From Thalassobium sp. R2A62 (GTDB lineage Bacteria; Pseudomonadota; Alphaproteobacteria; Rhodobacterales; Rhodobacteraceae), in NCBI RefSeq assembly GCF_000161835.1, contig NZ_GG697169.2:2794575-2858574 (forward strand): DNA of 64,000 bases. The letters run 5' to 3'. The position numbers and the translations under genes are program-made. This document shows, piece after piece, positions 1 through 8,227 of this stretch (positions within the stretch are counted from its first letter, which is position 1; each line of letters begins with the position of its first letter). The notes beneath the pieces were generated by a model. It was not told the DNA's origin. It did not search any database and saw nothing but the letters and a program-made list of their open reading frames with translations.

Positions 1-649
1 TGCAGAACATGGGCGTCATGCCGGCATTGTCAGAGGTGGCACGTCGCGCAAGATCGCGCCAATTCTGCAACCCGGTGCGCAACTGGATGTCGTCTGGAAG
101 GCCCGTCTGGAAGAGCATCTAGGATCATTCAGTGTCGAGCCCGTGCGCAGCCGTGCAGCGGCGGTGATGTCCGACCGATTGGCGCTGGCGGGTCTGAACG
201 CCGTTTGCGCGCTGTTGGCGTTTGCGATGCCCGAGCGCGAGGCGCATCCGAGCCTCTACCGCCAGAGCACGGTGTTGATGGACCTTCTTGGGAACACGGA
301 CGCATGGCCACTGGCCTATCTGCGGTGGGAATTGGCCCTGCTCGAAGAATTGGGGTTTGGACTGGACCTCGGTTCGTGCGCTGTGACGGGATCGGTCGAG
401 GGGCTCTGCTATGTGTCGCCCAAATCCGGTCGTGCAGTCAGTGCCGAGGGTGCAGGTGAATGGGCGGATCGGTTGTTGCCGTTGCCGGATGTCTTGTTGG
501 GGGTCGGTTCAGCACCAGACGCCGAGATCCTGCAAGGGCTCGAGACGACGGGATATTTCCTAGAGCACTGGTTGGCGCGTGCGTTGGGTGACCGGCCTGT
601 GCCTGATGCGCGCGGTCGAATGGTCGACGCGCTAGTGCGCTATTCCTGA
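1..649 (+). CDS. recO: DNA repair protein RecO (5' end outside window)
   Basis: The 3' part of recO, with 215 residues visible when read from base 2. RecO works with RecR to load RecA on SSB-coated single-stranded DNA in RecF-pathway repair. The first visible segment ([17 protein letters not shown], then [20 protein letters not shown]) matches the RecO N-terminal OB-fold region, and the rest is the helical C-terminal domain. The true start lies upstream of the window. The stop overlaps the convergent META lipoprotein gene by 10 bases. Identification is by recognising family sequence, with no alignment run. Confidence 0.88.
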   Translation, partial: AEHGRHAGIVRGGTSRKIAPILQPGAQLDVVWKARLEEHLGSFSVEPVRSRAAAVMSDRLALAGLNAVCALLAFAMPEREAHPSLYRQSTVLMDLLGNTDAWPLAYLRWELALLEELGFGLDLGSCAVTGSVEGLCYVSPKSGRAVSAEGAGEWADRLLPLPDVLLGVGSAPDAEILQGLETTGYFLEHWLARALGDRPVPDARGRMVDALVRYS

Positions 650-1035
650 GCGGTAAAGACCATGCTGCGCCCTGCGTCGTTGGACAAGATTAGCGTCGGG
701 CCAGAGACTTCTGCCAGTGTCATTTCACCAAGCGCCGTGAGGTACTGAGATTCCGCGGCGAGATCAGGGCAGGCCATCTTGGTGCTGCCAAGTGTGCCAG
801 TTTCGAACCACGGGTATGGTGCTGTCTGCGACCCAAAGAACTGGTTGCAAGGTGCGCGACCAGCGATCTGCCCGGGTGCGGGAAATGTCAGTGTGGCTGT
901 GGCTGTAAACGGATCACTATCTAGTTCGACGAGGGTCCAAACCTTGCCAGATGCGCCGTAGGCCGCGATGCTCTCGTCCGCGCGACAGGCGGTGAGCGTG
1001 AGGGCCATGGCACAGATCATTGCTAAGCGGATCAT
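640..1035 (-). CDS. META/HslJ-domain lipoprotein
   Basis: A 131-residue probable lipoprotein. The N-terminus is a lipoprotein signal peptide with lipobox LTAC and lipidated Cys17. The remainder looks like a META (HslJ-like) domain: a strand starting VWTLVELD, the segment [11 protein letters not shown], and a later [14 protein letters not shown] stretch, the usual two-Cys pattern of this family. HslJ-type proteins are envelope proteins of poorly defined role, tied in E. coli to novobiocin resistance. It follows the SDR gene with an ATGA overlap (start 1035, SDR stop 1032), so the two are translationally coupled. Confidence 0.72.
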   Translation of the reverse strand: MIRLAMICAMALTLTACRADESIAAYGASGKVWTLVELDSDPFTATATLTFPAPGQIAGRAPCNQFFGSQTAPYPWFETGTLGSTKMACPDLAAESQYLTALGEMTLAEVSGPTLILSNDAGRSMVFTAQE

Positions 1036-2054
1036 AGTGGTTTGACCGGTTTGCTCACAGCCTCGGCCGCCGCGATGATCGCGTCATGGGACGGCGTGAA
1101 ATCAATGTCGAGGATGTCGCGCGTCTGGCTGTTGTCGATGTTCAATTCCAAATCAATGATCGGTAGGATCGTTTTGATCTGCGCATCAAAGAGCGACAAC
1201 AGGCGAACCATAAATTTAGGTGCGATCCGTTTGGGCAGCTTTTTGTCAGCGTGTTTGGTTTTCAACACGTCCACCATGGCAGGCGCCATCATGTAGCTAT
1301 CAGCGAGGACAAAGCGTTTGCCAATGCTGGCGTTGATATCGAGCGCGCGGACATGTGCGGTGCTGACATCGGCGAGGTCAACAATTGGCAGGCCAAAATT
1401 TGGGATCATCGGGTATTTGCCGGTCAGGAATTGGCTAATGAGATCGAGCGACGTGCCGTAGTTTGCATCGGTCGGCGTGCCAAGCACGAGACCGGGGTTG
1501 ATCGTCGTTAGCTGCATCTCTGGGTGTTCGGCGACAAAGCTCCAAGCGGCTTGCTCTGCAAGCGTTTTGGCCTTGGCGTAGGCGCCCATGGTTGGGTGGT
1601 CGATTGTGGACCAATCGTCTGCGCCGAGGGTCGCACCAGCATTGAGGTCTTTGTGCATGATGGCGACCATCGACGAGGTCAGGACCACCCGTTTGACACC
1701 CGCTGTTTGCGCGGCGCGCAAAGCCTGAAGCGTACCGTCAACTGCAGGGCGGATCAATTCGTTTTCATCTTTTGGCGCGGCACCAGGAAACGGCGAGGCC
1801 GTGTGGATGACGGCATCAACGCCAGCCATTGCATCGCGCCAGCCCGCGCCTTTGGTCAGGTCCAGCTCGGTAAAGCTGAGACGGGAAAGCGAGGCGGGGT
1901 TTTTGAGCTGGGACGCCACAGCGGCGTTCACCTCTTGGGTGCGTTTCATCGACCGCAATGAGCCGCGCACGGAATGCCCGGCGTTTAAAAGGTCAGCGGC
2001 AATCTTCTTGGCAATAAAACCGGTGACACAGGTCAGTAAAATGGATTTGCTCAT
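1032..2054 (-). CDS. NAD(P)-dependent extended SDR (dihydroflavonol-reductase-like)
   Basis: A 340-residue extended short-chain dehydrogenase/reductase. The N-terminal Rossmann segment is MSKSILLTCVTGFIAKKIA, followed by DAVIHTASPFPG and VKRVVLTSSMVAI. The catalytic YxxxK is YAKAK (GAYAKAKTLAEQAAW), and NPGLVLGTP is typical of dihydroflavonol-4-reductase/aldehyde-reductase relatives. The usual GATGFIG glycine motif is altered to CVTGFIA, so two glycines are replaced and cofactor binding could be affected. Substrate unknown. It is coupled to the downstream META lipoprotein and lies on the same strand as the HxlR-type regulator upstream, which may control it. Confidence 0.75.
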   Translation of the reverse strand: MSKSILLTCVTGFIAKKIAADLLNAGHSVRGSLRSMKRTQEVNAAVASQLKNPASLSRLSFTELDLTKGAGWRDAMAGVDAVIHTASPFPGAAPKDENELIRPAVDGTLQALRAAQTAGVKRVVLTSSMVAIMHKDLNAGATLGADDWSTIDHPTMGAYAKAKTLAEQAAWSFVAEHPEMQLTTINPGLVLGTPTDANYGTSLDLISQFLTGKYPMIPNFGLPIVDLADVSTAHVRALDINASIGKRFVLADSYMMAPAMVDVLKTKHADKKLPKRIAPKFMVRLLSLFDAQIKTILPIIDLELNIDNSQTRDILDIDFTPSHDAIIAAAEAVSKPVKPL

Positions 2055-2177
2055 AACAACCCCCGTTGGTTGATGATGAGGTAGATCGTGTGGTTCAAAA
2101 GGAAAAGGGTTGCCGCTAGGGAGAGTCCCGAATTCTGGAGTAGTGCGGTAAATTAACCCACAAAATCTGGGTTCTTT

Positions 2178-2723
2178 CTAGGGCGCAAAAACGATCTTGG
2201 GCCCCGTGATTTGACTGATGTGCGCACCGGTGTTGACGGCAGTGTAGATCGGTTTGGGCGGCCGCGCGATGTAGTCGACCGTGCGGCTGACCCATTGCCG
2301 ATCTTCCATCGTTTTGAGCGACTGGGACAGGGCGCGATCCGTGATGGTTCCGAGCTGCCGTTTGATATCATTAAAATGGTTGGGAGTCTGCAATGTCGTC
2401 AAAACAGGAAGCGTCCAAGAGCGGCGCAGCAGGCCGTGATCTGTCTGGGGTGAAATTCTTTGAATGCTGTGAGAGAGCGCTGCTATAGATTTGCCGAACG
2501 AGGTTAGCCGAAATTCGGGACGCAGAGGGTGGCCATAGCCCGGGTTGCGTTCCAGTAGCTCTAGCTTGATCAAATGGTCCACGCTTTGGGAAAAGGCGGT
2601 TCTGCTGGCCCCAGTAGCTTTCAGCAATGGGGCCTGACGTCCTGCGACCCCGTCGTGGAGGCAGGATAAAACCGGCAACGCCCAGGCCCGCGAGGTGATA
2701 TTGACAAATAGAGTAATGTCCAT
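2178..2723 (-). CDS. HxlR-type regulator with two winged-helix units
   Basis: A 181-residue protein made of two related winged-helix segments. Residues about 12-80 (RAWALPVLSCLHDG... to ...FRLTSFGKSIA) and about 101-170 (RSWTLPVLTTLQTP... to ...YTAVNTGAHIS) each resemble one HxlR DNA-binding domain (W-x-LPVL start, a central recognition helix, then a Y/F-x-LT-x-x-G wing). HxlR/YodB proteins normally have one such domain and dimerise, so this looks like a fused pseudo-dimer. It is divergent from the broken VOC gene across only 38 bases and upstream of the SDR gene on the same strand. Family call is by pattern and the ligand is unknown. Confidence 0.62.
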   Translation of the reverse strand: MDITLFVNITSRAWALPVLSCLHDGVAGRQAPLLKATGASRTAFSQSVDHLIKLELLERNPGYGHPLRPEFRLTSFGKSIAALSHSIQRISPQTDHGLLRRSWTLPVLTTLQTPNHFNDIKRQLGTITDRALSQSLKTMEDRQWVSRTVDYIARPPKPIYTAVNTGAHISQITGPKIVFAP

Positions 2724-2761
2724 AAAGTATAGTTAGTATATTTTGAACAAAAGGAAAGACC
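2724..2761. promoter_or_regulatory. Short divergent promoter region with AGTATA direct repeats
   Basis: The 38 bases between the HxlR-type regulator and the GTG start of the VOC pseudogene hold two AGTATA copies (2726-2731 and 2735-2740). This is a plausible autoregulatory operator. An AAAGGAAAG ribosome-binding site serves the GTG start at 2762. The binding role is inferred. Confidence 0.35.
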
Positions 2762-3214
2762 GTGTCACTTGTTACTCTAGATAAAACGATCACGATTTCG
2801 CTCTCGGTGGCAGACCGGCATGCAAGTGCGGACTGGTACGGACGCCTTTTGGGGTTCTAAGTGATGTATCTCGCAGACGAGGCGGGGTGGTCCGAATTGG
2901 CGACAAACACGGCGGGTGTCACGCTGGGGTTGGGCGAGCATACGAAACCCGCGCCGGGCAATTGCGTACCTGTCTTTGGGATTGCGGATCTGGATGCGGG
3001 GCGGGGCAAGCTGGAAGAGGCCGGCGTTGCGTTCGATGGCGATACTGGTGTGGTCGAGGGCATGGTCAAGACGGCAACATTCTACGACCTTGATGGCAAT
3101 GCAATGATGTTGGGCGCAGGATTTGACCGGCGGCGCCTAGTACAAAGCAAAGCGGGCCGCCCCAAGACAGGGCGGTCCTTAGTGGGATTTAGCCCAACAA
3201 GCGGCGTGCGATGA
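2762..3214 (+). pseudogene. VOC/glyoxalase-fold protein interrupted by in-frame TAA
   Basis: From GTG 2762 the frame encodes SLVTLDKTITISLSVADRHA then SADWYGRLLGF, a classic VOC (glyoxalase/bleomycin-resistance/dioxygenase superfamily) N-terminus. A TAA at 2855-2857 follows, and the same frame continues VMYLADEAGWSELATNTAGV to FYDLDGNAMMLG. Without the stop this is one ordinary VOC domain of about 120 residues, where family members usually carry Glu or Asp at the stop position, so a single GAA/GAG to TAA change explains it. A GTG/ATG just after the stop could restart a fragment lacking the first strand. The frame runs on to 3214, past the expected end near 3140. Confidence 0.7.
3155..3178. 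terminator. Hairpin downstream of mcd (possibly bidirectional)
   Basis: GGCCGCCC (3155-3162) pairs with GGGCGGTC (3170-3177) with one mismatch around a 7-base loop. On the minus strand it lies just past the mcd stop and is followed by a T-rich GCTTTGCTTTG tract. Confidence 0.5.
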
Positions 3215-4874
3215 CTTGGGCCTGAATTTCAGCAGCGCCCTCGAAGATGTTGAGAATACGGGCGTCGCAGAGAATGCGGCTGATTTTGTATTCCAAAGCA
3301 AAGCCGTTGCCACCATGGATTTGCAGCCCGTTGTCCGCACAGGCCCACGCAACACGCGCGCCCAGTAGTTTCGCCATGCCGGCTTCGATATCGCAGCGCT
3401 CGCCGCTGTCTTTTTGCTCGGCCGAGAAATAGGTGAGCTGGCGGGCGATCATGGTTTCCACGGCCATCATCGCAAGCTTGCCCGAGACGCGTGGGAAGTT
3501 GATCAACGACTGACCGAACTGTTTGCGGTCGATGGCGTATTGCATCGAGACATCCAGTGCCGAGGCGGCCACACCAATCGCACGTGCGGCGGTTTGTATG
3601 CGAGCGGATTCGAATGTCTCCATCAGCTGTTTAAAGCCTTTGCCGGTGACACCGCCGAGCAGGTTCTCGCCTTTGACTTCGAACCCGTCAAAGGCCAGTT
3701 CGTATTCTTTCATTCCGCGGTACCCGAGGACTTCGATCTCGCCACCGGTCATGCCGGGGGTGGGGAATGGGTTGTCATCGGTTCCGGGGGTTTTCTCGGC
3801 GAGGAACATGGACAGACCGTTGTAGTCGGTCGTGTCGGGGTCCGTGCGCGCGAGAACGGTCATCACTTGGGTCCGCGTCGCGTGGGTGATCCACGTTTTG
3901 TTGCCAGTGATCGTCCAGTCGTCGCCGTCCCGTACCGCGCGGGTGCGCAAGCTGCCGAGATCCGATCCGGTGTTGGGTTCGGTGAACACAGCGGTCGGCA
4001 GAGTTTCGGCGCTGGCCAGTTGGGGCAGCCATTTTTGTTTCTGCTCGTTCGTGCCGCCGCAGAGGATCAGTTCGGCTGCGATTTCCGAACGCGTGCCCAG
4101 AGAGCCAACACCGATATAGCCGCGTGAGAGTTCTTCGGAGACGACGCACATCGACGCTTTGGACAGACCAAAGCCGCCAAACTCTTCTGGGATGGTCAGG
4201 CCAAAGACACCCATTTCGGCCAGTTCGTTGATGACCTCCATCGGGATCAATTCGTCTTTGAGGTGCCAGTCGTGGGCGTGGGGTTCGATCTTGTCGACCA
4301 CATAGCGACGGAACTGTTCGCGGATCATCTCAAGTTCGTCATCGAGGCCGGATGCCCCGACGGTAATGTTCGCGGCCTGCTCTTGCATCAACTCAACGAG
4401 ACGGGTGCGTGCGGCTTGGGTGTTGCCCGATTGGGTGAGCGTCATCACAGCGGGCGACATCAGGCCACGCATATCGTCTTGGGTCAGGCCTAGGTCCTGA
4501 AGCCGCAAAATTTCGCCCTGAGACATCGGAATGCCGCCATAGATCTGCCAGAGGTATTCGCCAAACGCAATCTGTTGGATCAATTGTTCGGTCTCGCCAA
4601 ACTTGCCATCAGCCGCGAGACGTTCAGCCCAATTCTGCATTTGGCGCAGGGACTGGGCGTAGGTTGCGAGCCATGCAAAGCCATGCGCCGCGACTTGGTT
4701 CTGTTCTACCAGCGCACCCGATACACGATCACCGTCAGCTACAAGCGCGCGAACTGTTGTTTTCGCGGTGTCCAACAGAGCCTCGACCGGGTGCAGCGCG
4801 TCTGCGGTGAGGGTCAGAAGATTGTCCAATAGCATAGGCGTGTTCAATGTCATGTCTTGTCCGTCATGTGGCAT
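3189..4874 (-). CDS. mcd: (2S)-methylsuccinyl-CoA dehydrogenase
   Basis: A 561-residue acyl-CoA dehydrogenase with an extra helical N-terminal region of about 165 residues, which marks the Mcd subgroup. Mcd oxidises (2S)-methylsuccinyl-CoA to mesaconyl-CoA in the ethylmalonyl-CoA pathway of acetate assimilation and passes electrons to ETF (etfA/etfB lie at 47-48.7 kb). The ACAD core begins near residue 171 (GLDDELEMIREQFRRYVVDK). FAD/substrate motifs are TEPNTGSDLGSLRTRA and GNKTWITHATR, and the C-terminal NIFEGAAEIQAQVIARRLLG has the catalytic-Glu motif. The start at 4874 (MPHDGQ) is chosen because AGAGGA sits 8 bases upstream. An in-frame extension to 4976 has no such site. Confidence 0.82.
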   Translation of the reverse strand: MPHDGQDMTLNTPMLLDNLLTLTADALHPVEALLDTAKTTVRALVADGDRVSGALVEQNQVAAHGFAWLATYAQSLRQMQNWAERLAADGKFGETEQLIQQIAFGEYLWQIYGGIPMSQGEILRLQDLGLTQDDMRGLMSPAVMTLTQSGNTQAARTRLVELMQEQAANITVGASGLDDELEMIREQFRRYVVDKIEPHAHDWHLKDELIPMEVINELAEMGVFGLTIPEEFGGFGLSKASMCVVSEELSRGYIGVGSLGTRSEIAAELILCGGTNEQKQKWLPQLASAETLPTAVFTEPNTGSDLGSLRTRAVRDGDDWTITGNKTWITHATRTQVMTVLARTDPDTTDYNGLSMFLAEKTPGTDDNPFPTPGMTGGEIEVLGYRGMKEYELAFDGFEVKGENLLGGVTGKGFKQLMETFESARIQTAARAIGVAASALDVSMQYAIDRKQFGQSLINFPRVSGKLAMMAVETMIARQLTYFSAEQKDSGERCDIEAGMAKLLGARVAWACADNGLQIHGGNGFALEYKISRILCDARILNIFEGAAEIQAQVIARRLLG

Positions 4875-5035
4875 GGGTCGAATCCTCTGTCTGGCGTCAG
4901 TATAGATATAGCCCCTTGCAGTCGCAGCGCAACTTTTATTCATATTCTGCGCTGCAAAAGACCGAAAATGTCGCACCGGAATTTTGAAGCCGCTAGGCCT
5001 GTGCGTCGCCGCGCTGGCGTTATATCAGACACGGT

Positions 5036-5806
5036 ATGGAGTGGATAACACAGATCATGCCGCTGGGCATCTTTGGCTTGGCGTGTCTCGTGACGATGAT
5101 GGGCGGGTTCGTCAAAGGGGCGGTCGGTTTTGCCATGCCGCTGGTGATGATCTCGGGGATGGGGATTTTTTTGGATCCGCAGATCGTCGTTGCAGGGATC
5201 GTCATTCCAGTCGTTCTGACAAATGTGTTGCAAGTCGTGCGTGGCGGGTGGAGCGAGGCGTGGTCGGCGCTGCGCGAGCATCGGCTGTTTATCGTGATCG
5301 TGTCGGTGGTGATCTTTGCTGCTGCCCAAGCATTGCCGCGCATTTCGACCGACCGAATGCTGGTCGTTCTGGGGGCCGCCGTCATGGTGCTGTGCCTCGT
5401 ACAGTTGGCAGGGTGGCGCCCCAATCTGTCTGCGCGGATGCGTCGGCCGTTTTCAATTGTTGCGGGTGTGATCGCTGGGGTCTTGGGCGGATTGTCGGGG
5501 ACGTGGGGTGCGCCAACCGTGCTGTACCTTTTGGCTCTTGAGACGCCCAAAGCGCGCGCCATGAGCATCCAAGGCGTGATCTTTGGTCTGGGGTCTTGGA
5601 TGCTGTTGTTTGGACATTTGCAGTCAGGCGTTCTGCGGGCCGAGACGGCACCGTTTTCGCTGGCTCTGGTGGCGCCAGCGCTGTTGGGCATGATGCTGGG
5701 GTTCAAATTGGGGGACCGCATGGACCAAGAAAAATTCCGCACTGCGACGCTGTGGATCTTGGTGATTGCAGGGCTGAACCTGATCCGCCGTGGGGCGTTT
5801 GGTTAA
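5036..5806 (+). CDS. TauE/SafE-family sulfite/organoanion permease
   Basis: A 256-residue polytopic inner-membrane protein of the TauE/SafE family, with roughly eight hydrophobic helices. The N-terminus MPLGIFGLACLVTMMGGFVK then GAVGFAMPLVMISGMG, and the mid-protein GVIAGVLGGLSGTWGAPTVL, are the two family repeat signatures. Members export sulfite, sulfoacetate or other small organic anions, but specificity cannot be read here. No strong ribosome-binding site precedes the ATG at 5036. It overlaps the convergent DUF3859 gene by 4 bases. Confidence 0.82.
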   Translation: MEWITQIMPLGIFGLACLVTMMGGFVKGAVGFAMPLVMISGMGIFLDPQIVVAGIVIPVVLTNVLQVVRGGWSEAWSALREHRLFIVIVSVVIFAAAQALPRISTDRMLVVLGAAVMVLCLVQLAGWRPNLSARMRRPFSIVAGVIAGVLGGLSGTWGAPTVLYLLALETPKARAMSIQGVIFGLGSWMLLFGHLQSGVLRAETAPFSLALVAPALLGMMLGFKLGDRMDQEKFRTATLWILVIAGLNLIRRGAFG

Positions 5807-6345
5807 GACAAAAACGCGCCGCCGCAGCCGTTGGTGATTGCTGGCAAGGCATTGGGTGGGACAACATTGAACGTCACGCGGTACAGGGTTTGATCCCCCA
5901 TGGTCGCATGAAACTGCCATTCGCCAGTGACCATCTCGTAGGGGTAATCAAATGAATAGGCGTTGATCGACCCGTCGTCACCGCCAAGGTCTGTGACGTA
6001 GGTTTGAGTTGTTGTGCCGTCGTTGGTGAACGCTGGATGGGTCAGGGTGATCGTGACGGGGGCATACGCGGCGCCACCAACACCCTTGGTCTTGACCCCA
6101 AATGATACGTTGGGTGCTGCGGGCACCGTAGAAGTGCGCCATGTGATCGACGGCATTCCATCAAAGAGGTCGATGCGCCCTTCGGCGGTGCCGGGGGCAT
6201 CGGTGCTGCCGACCGTTTCGCGCGCGCAAAATGCCCCGTATTCGATCCGCAACAACGTCTCGTCATATTCTGAGGCCGCATCGGTGGTCATGGCGATCGC
6301 GCAGACGGGCAGGGCGAGGGCGGCGAGGGTTGTTGCAAGTCTCAT
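5803..6345 (-). CDS. Secreted DUF3859-like protein
   Basis: A 180-residue predicted periplasmic protein. The start at 6345 (MRLATTLAALALPVCAIAM) gives a clean Sec signal peptide, while an upstream in-frame extension to 6492 would bury it. The mature part has LLRIEYGAFCARE near its start, and beta-rich segments such as GVKTKGVGGAAYAPVTITLT and ITNGCGGAFL at the C-terminus. The pattern agrees with DUF3859 proteins, which have no known function. Two Cys could form a disulfide. Domain assignment is from memory of the family. Confidence 0.6.
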   Translation of the reverse strand: MRLATTLAALALPVCAIAMTTDAASEYDETLLRIEYGAFCARETVGSTDAPGTAEGRIDLFDGMPSITWRTSTVPAAPNVSFGVKTKGVGGAAYAPVTITLTHPAFTNDGTTTQTYVTDLGGDDGSINAYSFDYPYEMVTGEWQFHATMGDQTLYRVTFNVVPPNALPAITNGCGGAFLS

Positions 6346-6498
6346 GAAGCGAATGTGGCGCTTGCGAGGGATGGGATCAAGAGTGTCGGGGAACATGCTG
6401 GCGGTTGTTCGCTGTAATTGCGAATAGTGGCACGGGTGAAGGGATTGCTTGGTGGGCAAAATCGGTGGCTGTAATTGTTGCGCCAACGCCAACTGCCT

Positions 6499-6999
6499 TC
6501 ACTCGTCGCCGTTTTCTGCTGCCGGTTCTCCGACCAACCATTTCACTGCAACTGCTATCAGTGCCCCCGCGGCAATAAAGAGCAACGTGTTTTGTGCTAG
6601 TACCTGCCAACCGTAAGGAGTGAGAACTCCGTCAATTGATCTGATGTACCCATCGCCACCAACGTGAGAGTTAACGTTGGGATTAATTGACTGACGATAT
6701 CCAGACAACTGACCCATCGCGATACTGAGCGTGGCTAAAATCGATGCAATCACGGCACCCCGACAAGTGGCTGAAGTCCAACTGATTTCTTTTTGCATGA
6801 TGCGTTTGAGAATCGGGGCACCTATTGCCCAACAAAACAAAAGGGCGAAAGGAATACCAAGAGGTGCGGCACCAACGATACCACCGGGGTTTCCATTGAG
6901 GATCGAGGGGACGCCAACCACAGCAAAGTATCCCAGCAAAGCTGATTGGTTGACGGCATTGATCCATTGCTTGCGGGAATATACTGGCCAGTCACTCAT
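6499..6999 (-). CDS. Hypothetical four-helix membrane protein
   Basis: A 166-residue protein I do not recognise. Four hydrophobic segments are visible at about residues 18-34, 44-64, 80-100 and 139-157, with an acidic tail (EPAAENGDE). A polar loop (SGYRQSINPNVNSHVGGDG) lies between helices 3 and 4. The locally lower GC than neighbouring genes suggests an accessory gene. No partner genes are evident. Confidence 0.6.
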   Translation of the reverse strand: MSDWPVYSRKQWINAVNQSALLGYFAVVGVPSILNGNPGGIVGAAPLGIPFALLFCWAIGAPILKRIMQKEISWTSATCRGAVIASILATLSIAMGQLSGYRQSINPNVNSHVGGDGYIRSIDGVLTPYGWQVLAQNTLLFIAAGALIAVAVKWLVGEPAAENGDE

Positions 7000-7062
7000 G
7001 ATGTGAAGCTACCAGAACAGGCTGCAGTTTCTAGAACGAACTTTCGCACCCCGCCATTCGCC

Positions 7063-7086
7063 AAACCTCAACAATCAGGGAGGTTT
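7063..7086. other. Small hairpin in the 7.0-7.24 kb intergenic gap
   Basis: AAACCTC (7063-7069) and GAGGTTT (7080-7086) form a perfect 7-bp stem around a 10-base loop. There is no T-run, so a terminator is uncertain. The rest of 7000-7241 shows no convincing gene. Confidence 0.3.
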
Positions 7087-7241
7087 GAGTCGATCTAGCG
7101 TGTCTATCACGCCGTGGGTCCATCGAACGGCTGCGACCCCGTTCAATCGGATCCTGCGCTAAGTTCGGATGGCCACAACCTGCGTAAGAGAGCCTTTGAA
7201 GGCCTTGGTCATTCAAAGTGGATCAAAAAATCAGAATTTGC

Positions 7242-8114
7242 CTAGGTGAACTTCCGAAACAGCTTTGTCTGATCAAACATATCTTCCAAGGTTTCCATTC
7301 GATCCTTTGTCTCATCCCAATTTAGGTTTTGGACAGATGAAATCATGGTTTCGACCAACAGCATCGTCGTTGTTAAGGAATCCCAAGCTGAGGGCACGAT
7401 AATCCGGCAGCTCAGGCTAACCTCTGCCAAGTGATGCACAGGCGAGCGCCATTGATCTGTGAACAATACGATCTTTGCACTGCGCGCATTGGCCATTTCC
7501 GCGAGTTTGAGGGTATTGTTCTCGTATCTGCGGACGTCAAAAATGCAAAAAATATCCCCCTCTTTGGCATTCAATAGATAGTGCGGCCAAGTGTTCGAGG
7601 TGGTTTGGACATGGGTTACATTCTCGCGAATGACCTGCATGTGCATAAACAAATACTCGGCCAGCGTATGGGTGATGCGACCGCCAACAATATAGAGATG
7701 GTGCTTTGGGTCGGCCACCAGATTGCAGGCATTGTCAAAGGCAACAGGGTCGATCTGGCCAAGAGTAAGGCGAATGTTGTTGATGACGGCGTCGGTGAAC
7801 CGATTCAAAAGGTGTTCTGACGGGACTGCCTCTGCCCATGTGTCGTGTTTTGCGATCGGGTCTTTTACTTTGGCGCGCAGTTCTTCCCGCAGTTCAGCCT
7901 GAAAATCGGGATAGCCTCGGTACCCGAGTTTGTGAACCATTCGGGCGACTGTAGGGACCGATACATTCGCATCTTTCGCCAAAGCTGTCAGCGGACCAAG
8001 GCCAGAAGCCGGATAATTTTCGAGAATCGAAAGCGCCAACTGCCGTTCTGCACGGGTCAGATCGTCCAGTTTTTCCTGAATGCGGTCAGATATTGTTTGT
8101 GTGGCTTCGCTCAT
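7242..8114 (-). CDS. RpiR/MurR-family transcriptional regulator
   Basis: A 290-residue regulator with an N-terminal RpiR helix-turn-helix (residues 1-77, including TALAKDANVSVPTVARMVHK and LGYRGYPDFQAELREEL) and a C-terminal SIS domain (about 105-250, with HLYIVGGRITHTLAEYLFMH) that usually senses a phosphorylated sugar or other metabolite. The start at 8114 (MSEATQ) follows a GAGAG site, and the in-frame extension to 8150 would run through the operator palindrome. It diverges from the amidohydrolase-TRAP-ligase operon and is its likely regulator. Confidence 0.85.
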   Translation of the reverse strand: MSEATQTISDRIQEKLDDLTRAERQLALSILENYPASGLGPLTALAKDANVSVPTVARMVHKLGYRGYPDFQAELREELRAKVKDPIAKHDTWAEAVPSEHLLNRFTDAVINNIRLTLGQIDPVAFDNACNLVADPKHHLYIVGGRITHTLAEYLFMHMQVIRENVTHVQTTSNTWPHYLLNAKEGDIFCIFDVRRYENNTLKLAEMANARSAKIVLFTDQWRSPVHHLAEVSLSCRIIVPSAWDSLTTTMLLVETMISSVQNLNWDETKDRMETLEDMFDQTKLFRKFT

Positions 8115-8124
8115 CGGTCTCTCA

Positions 8125-8148
8125 GTTCTGTTATTTTTATAACAGAAC
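8125..8148. promoter_or_regulatory. Perfect 10-bp-arm palindrome, probable RpiR operator
   Basis: GTTCTGTTAT, four T, then ATAACAGAAC: a perfect inverted repeat 10 bases upstream of the regulator start and 80 bases upstream of the divergent operon. A partial copy (CCTGTTAA, about 8156-8163) follows. Placement suggests autoregulation and control of the operon (inference). Confidence 0.6.
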
Positions 8149-8177
8149 ATACCGTCCTGTTAATTTTTTTTACAAAA

Positions 8178-8210
8178 AAGTTGACTTTTAGGGTGTCTGA
8201 GAAGCACCCT
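8178..8210 (+). promoter_or_regulatory. Candidate promoter and short hairpin before the amidohydrolase operon
   Basis: A TTGACT -35-like hexamer near 8181 is followed by the hairpin AGGGTG (8190-8195)/CACCCT (8205-8210). AAGGAG then precedes the ATG at 8228. No convincing -10 could be fixed. Confidence 0.3.
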
Positions 8211-8227
8211 CAGATCAAGGAGCTTAA

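Noticed and set aside
3414-4127. + strand frame of 237 residues opposite mcd
   Set aside because: Low-complexity antisense translation and inside a convincing core enzyme gene.
7031-7216. Small - strand frame of 61 residues between the membrane protein and the RpiR gene
   Set aside because: Arg/Ser-rich random-looking translation and no start signal.
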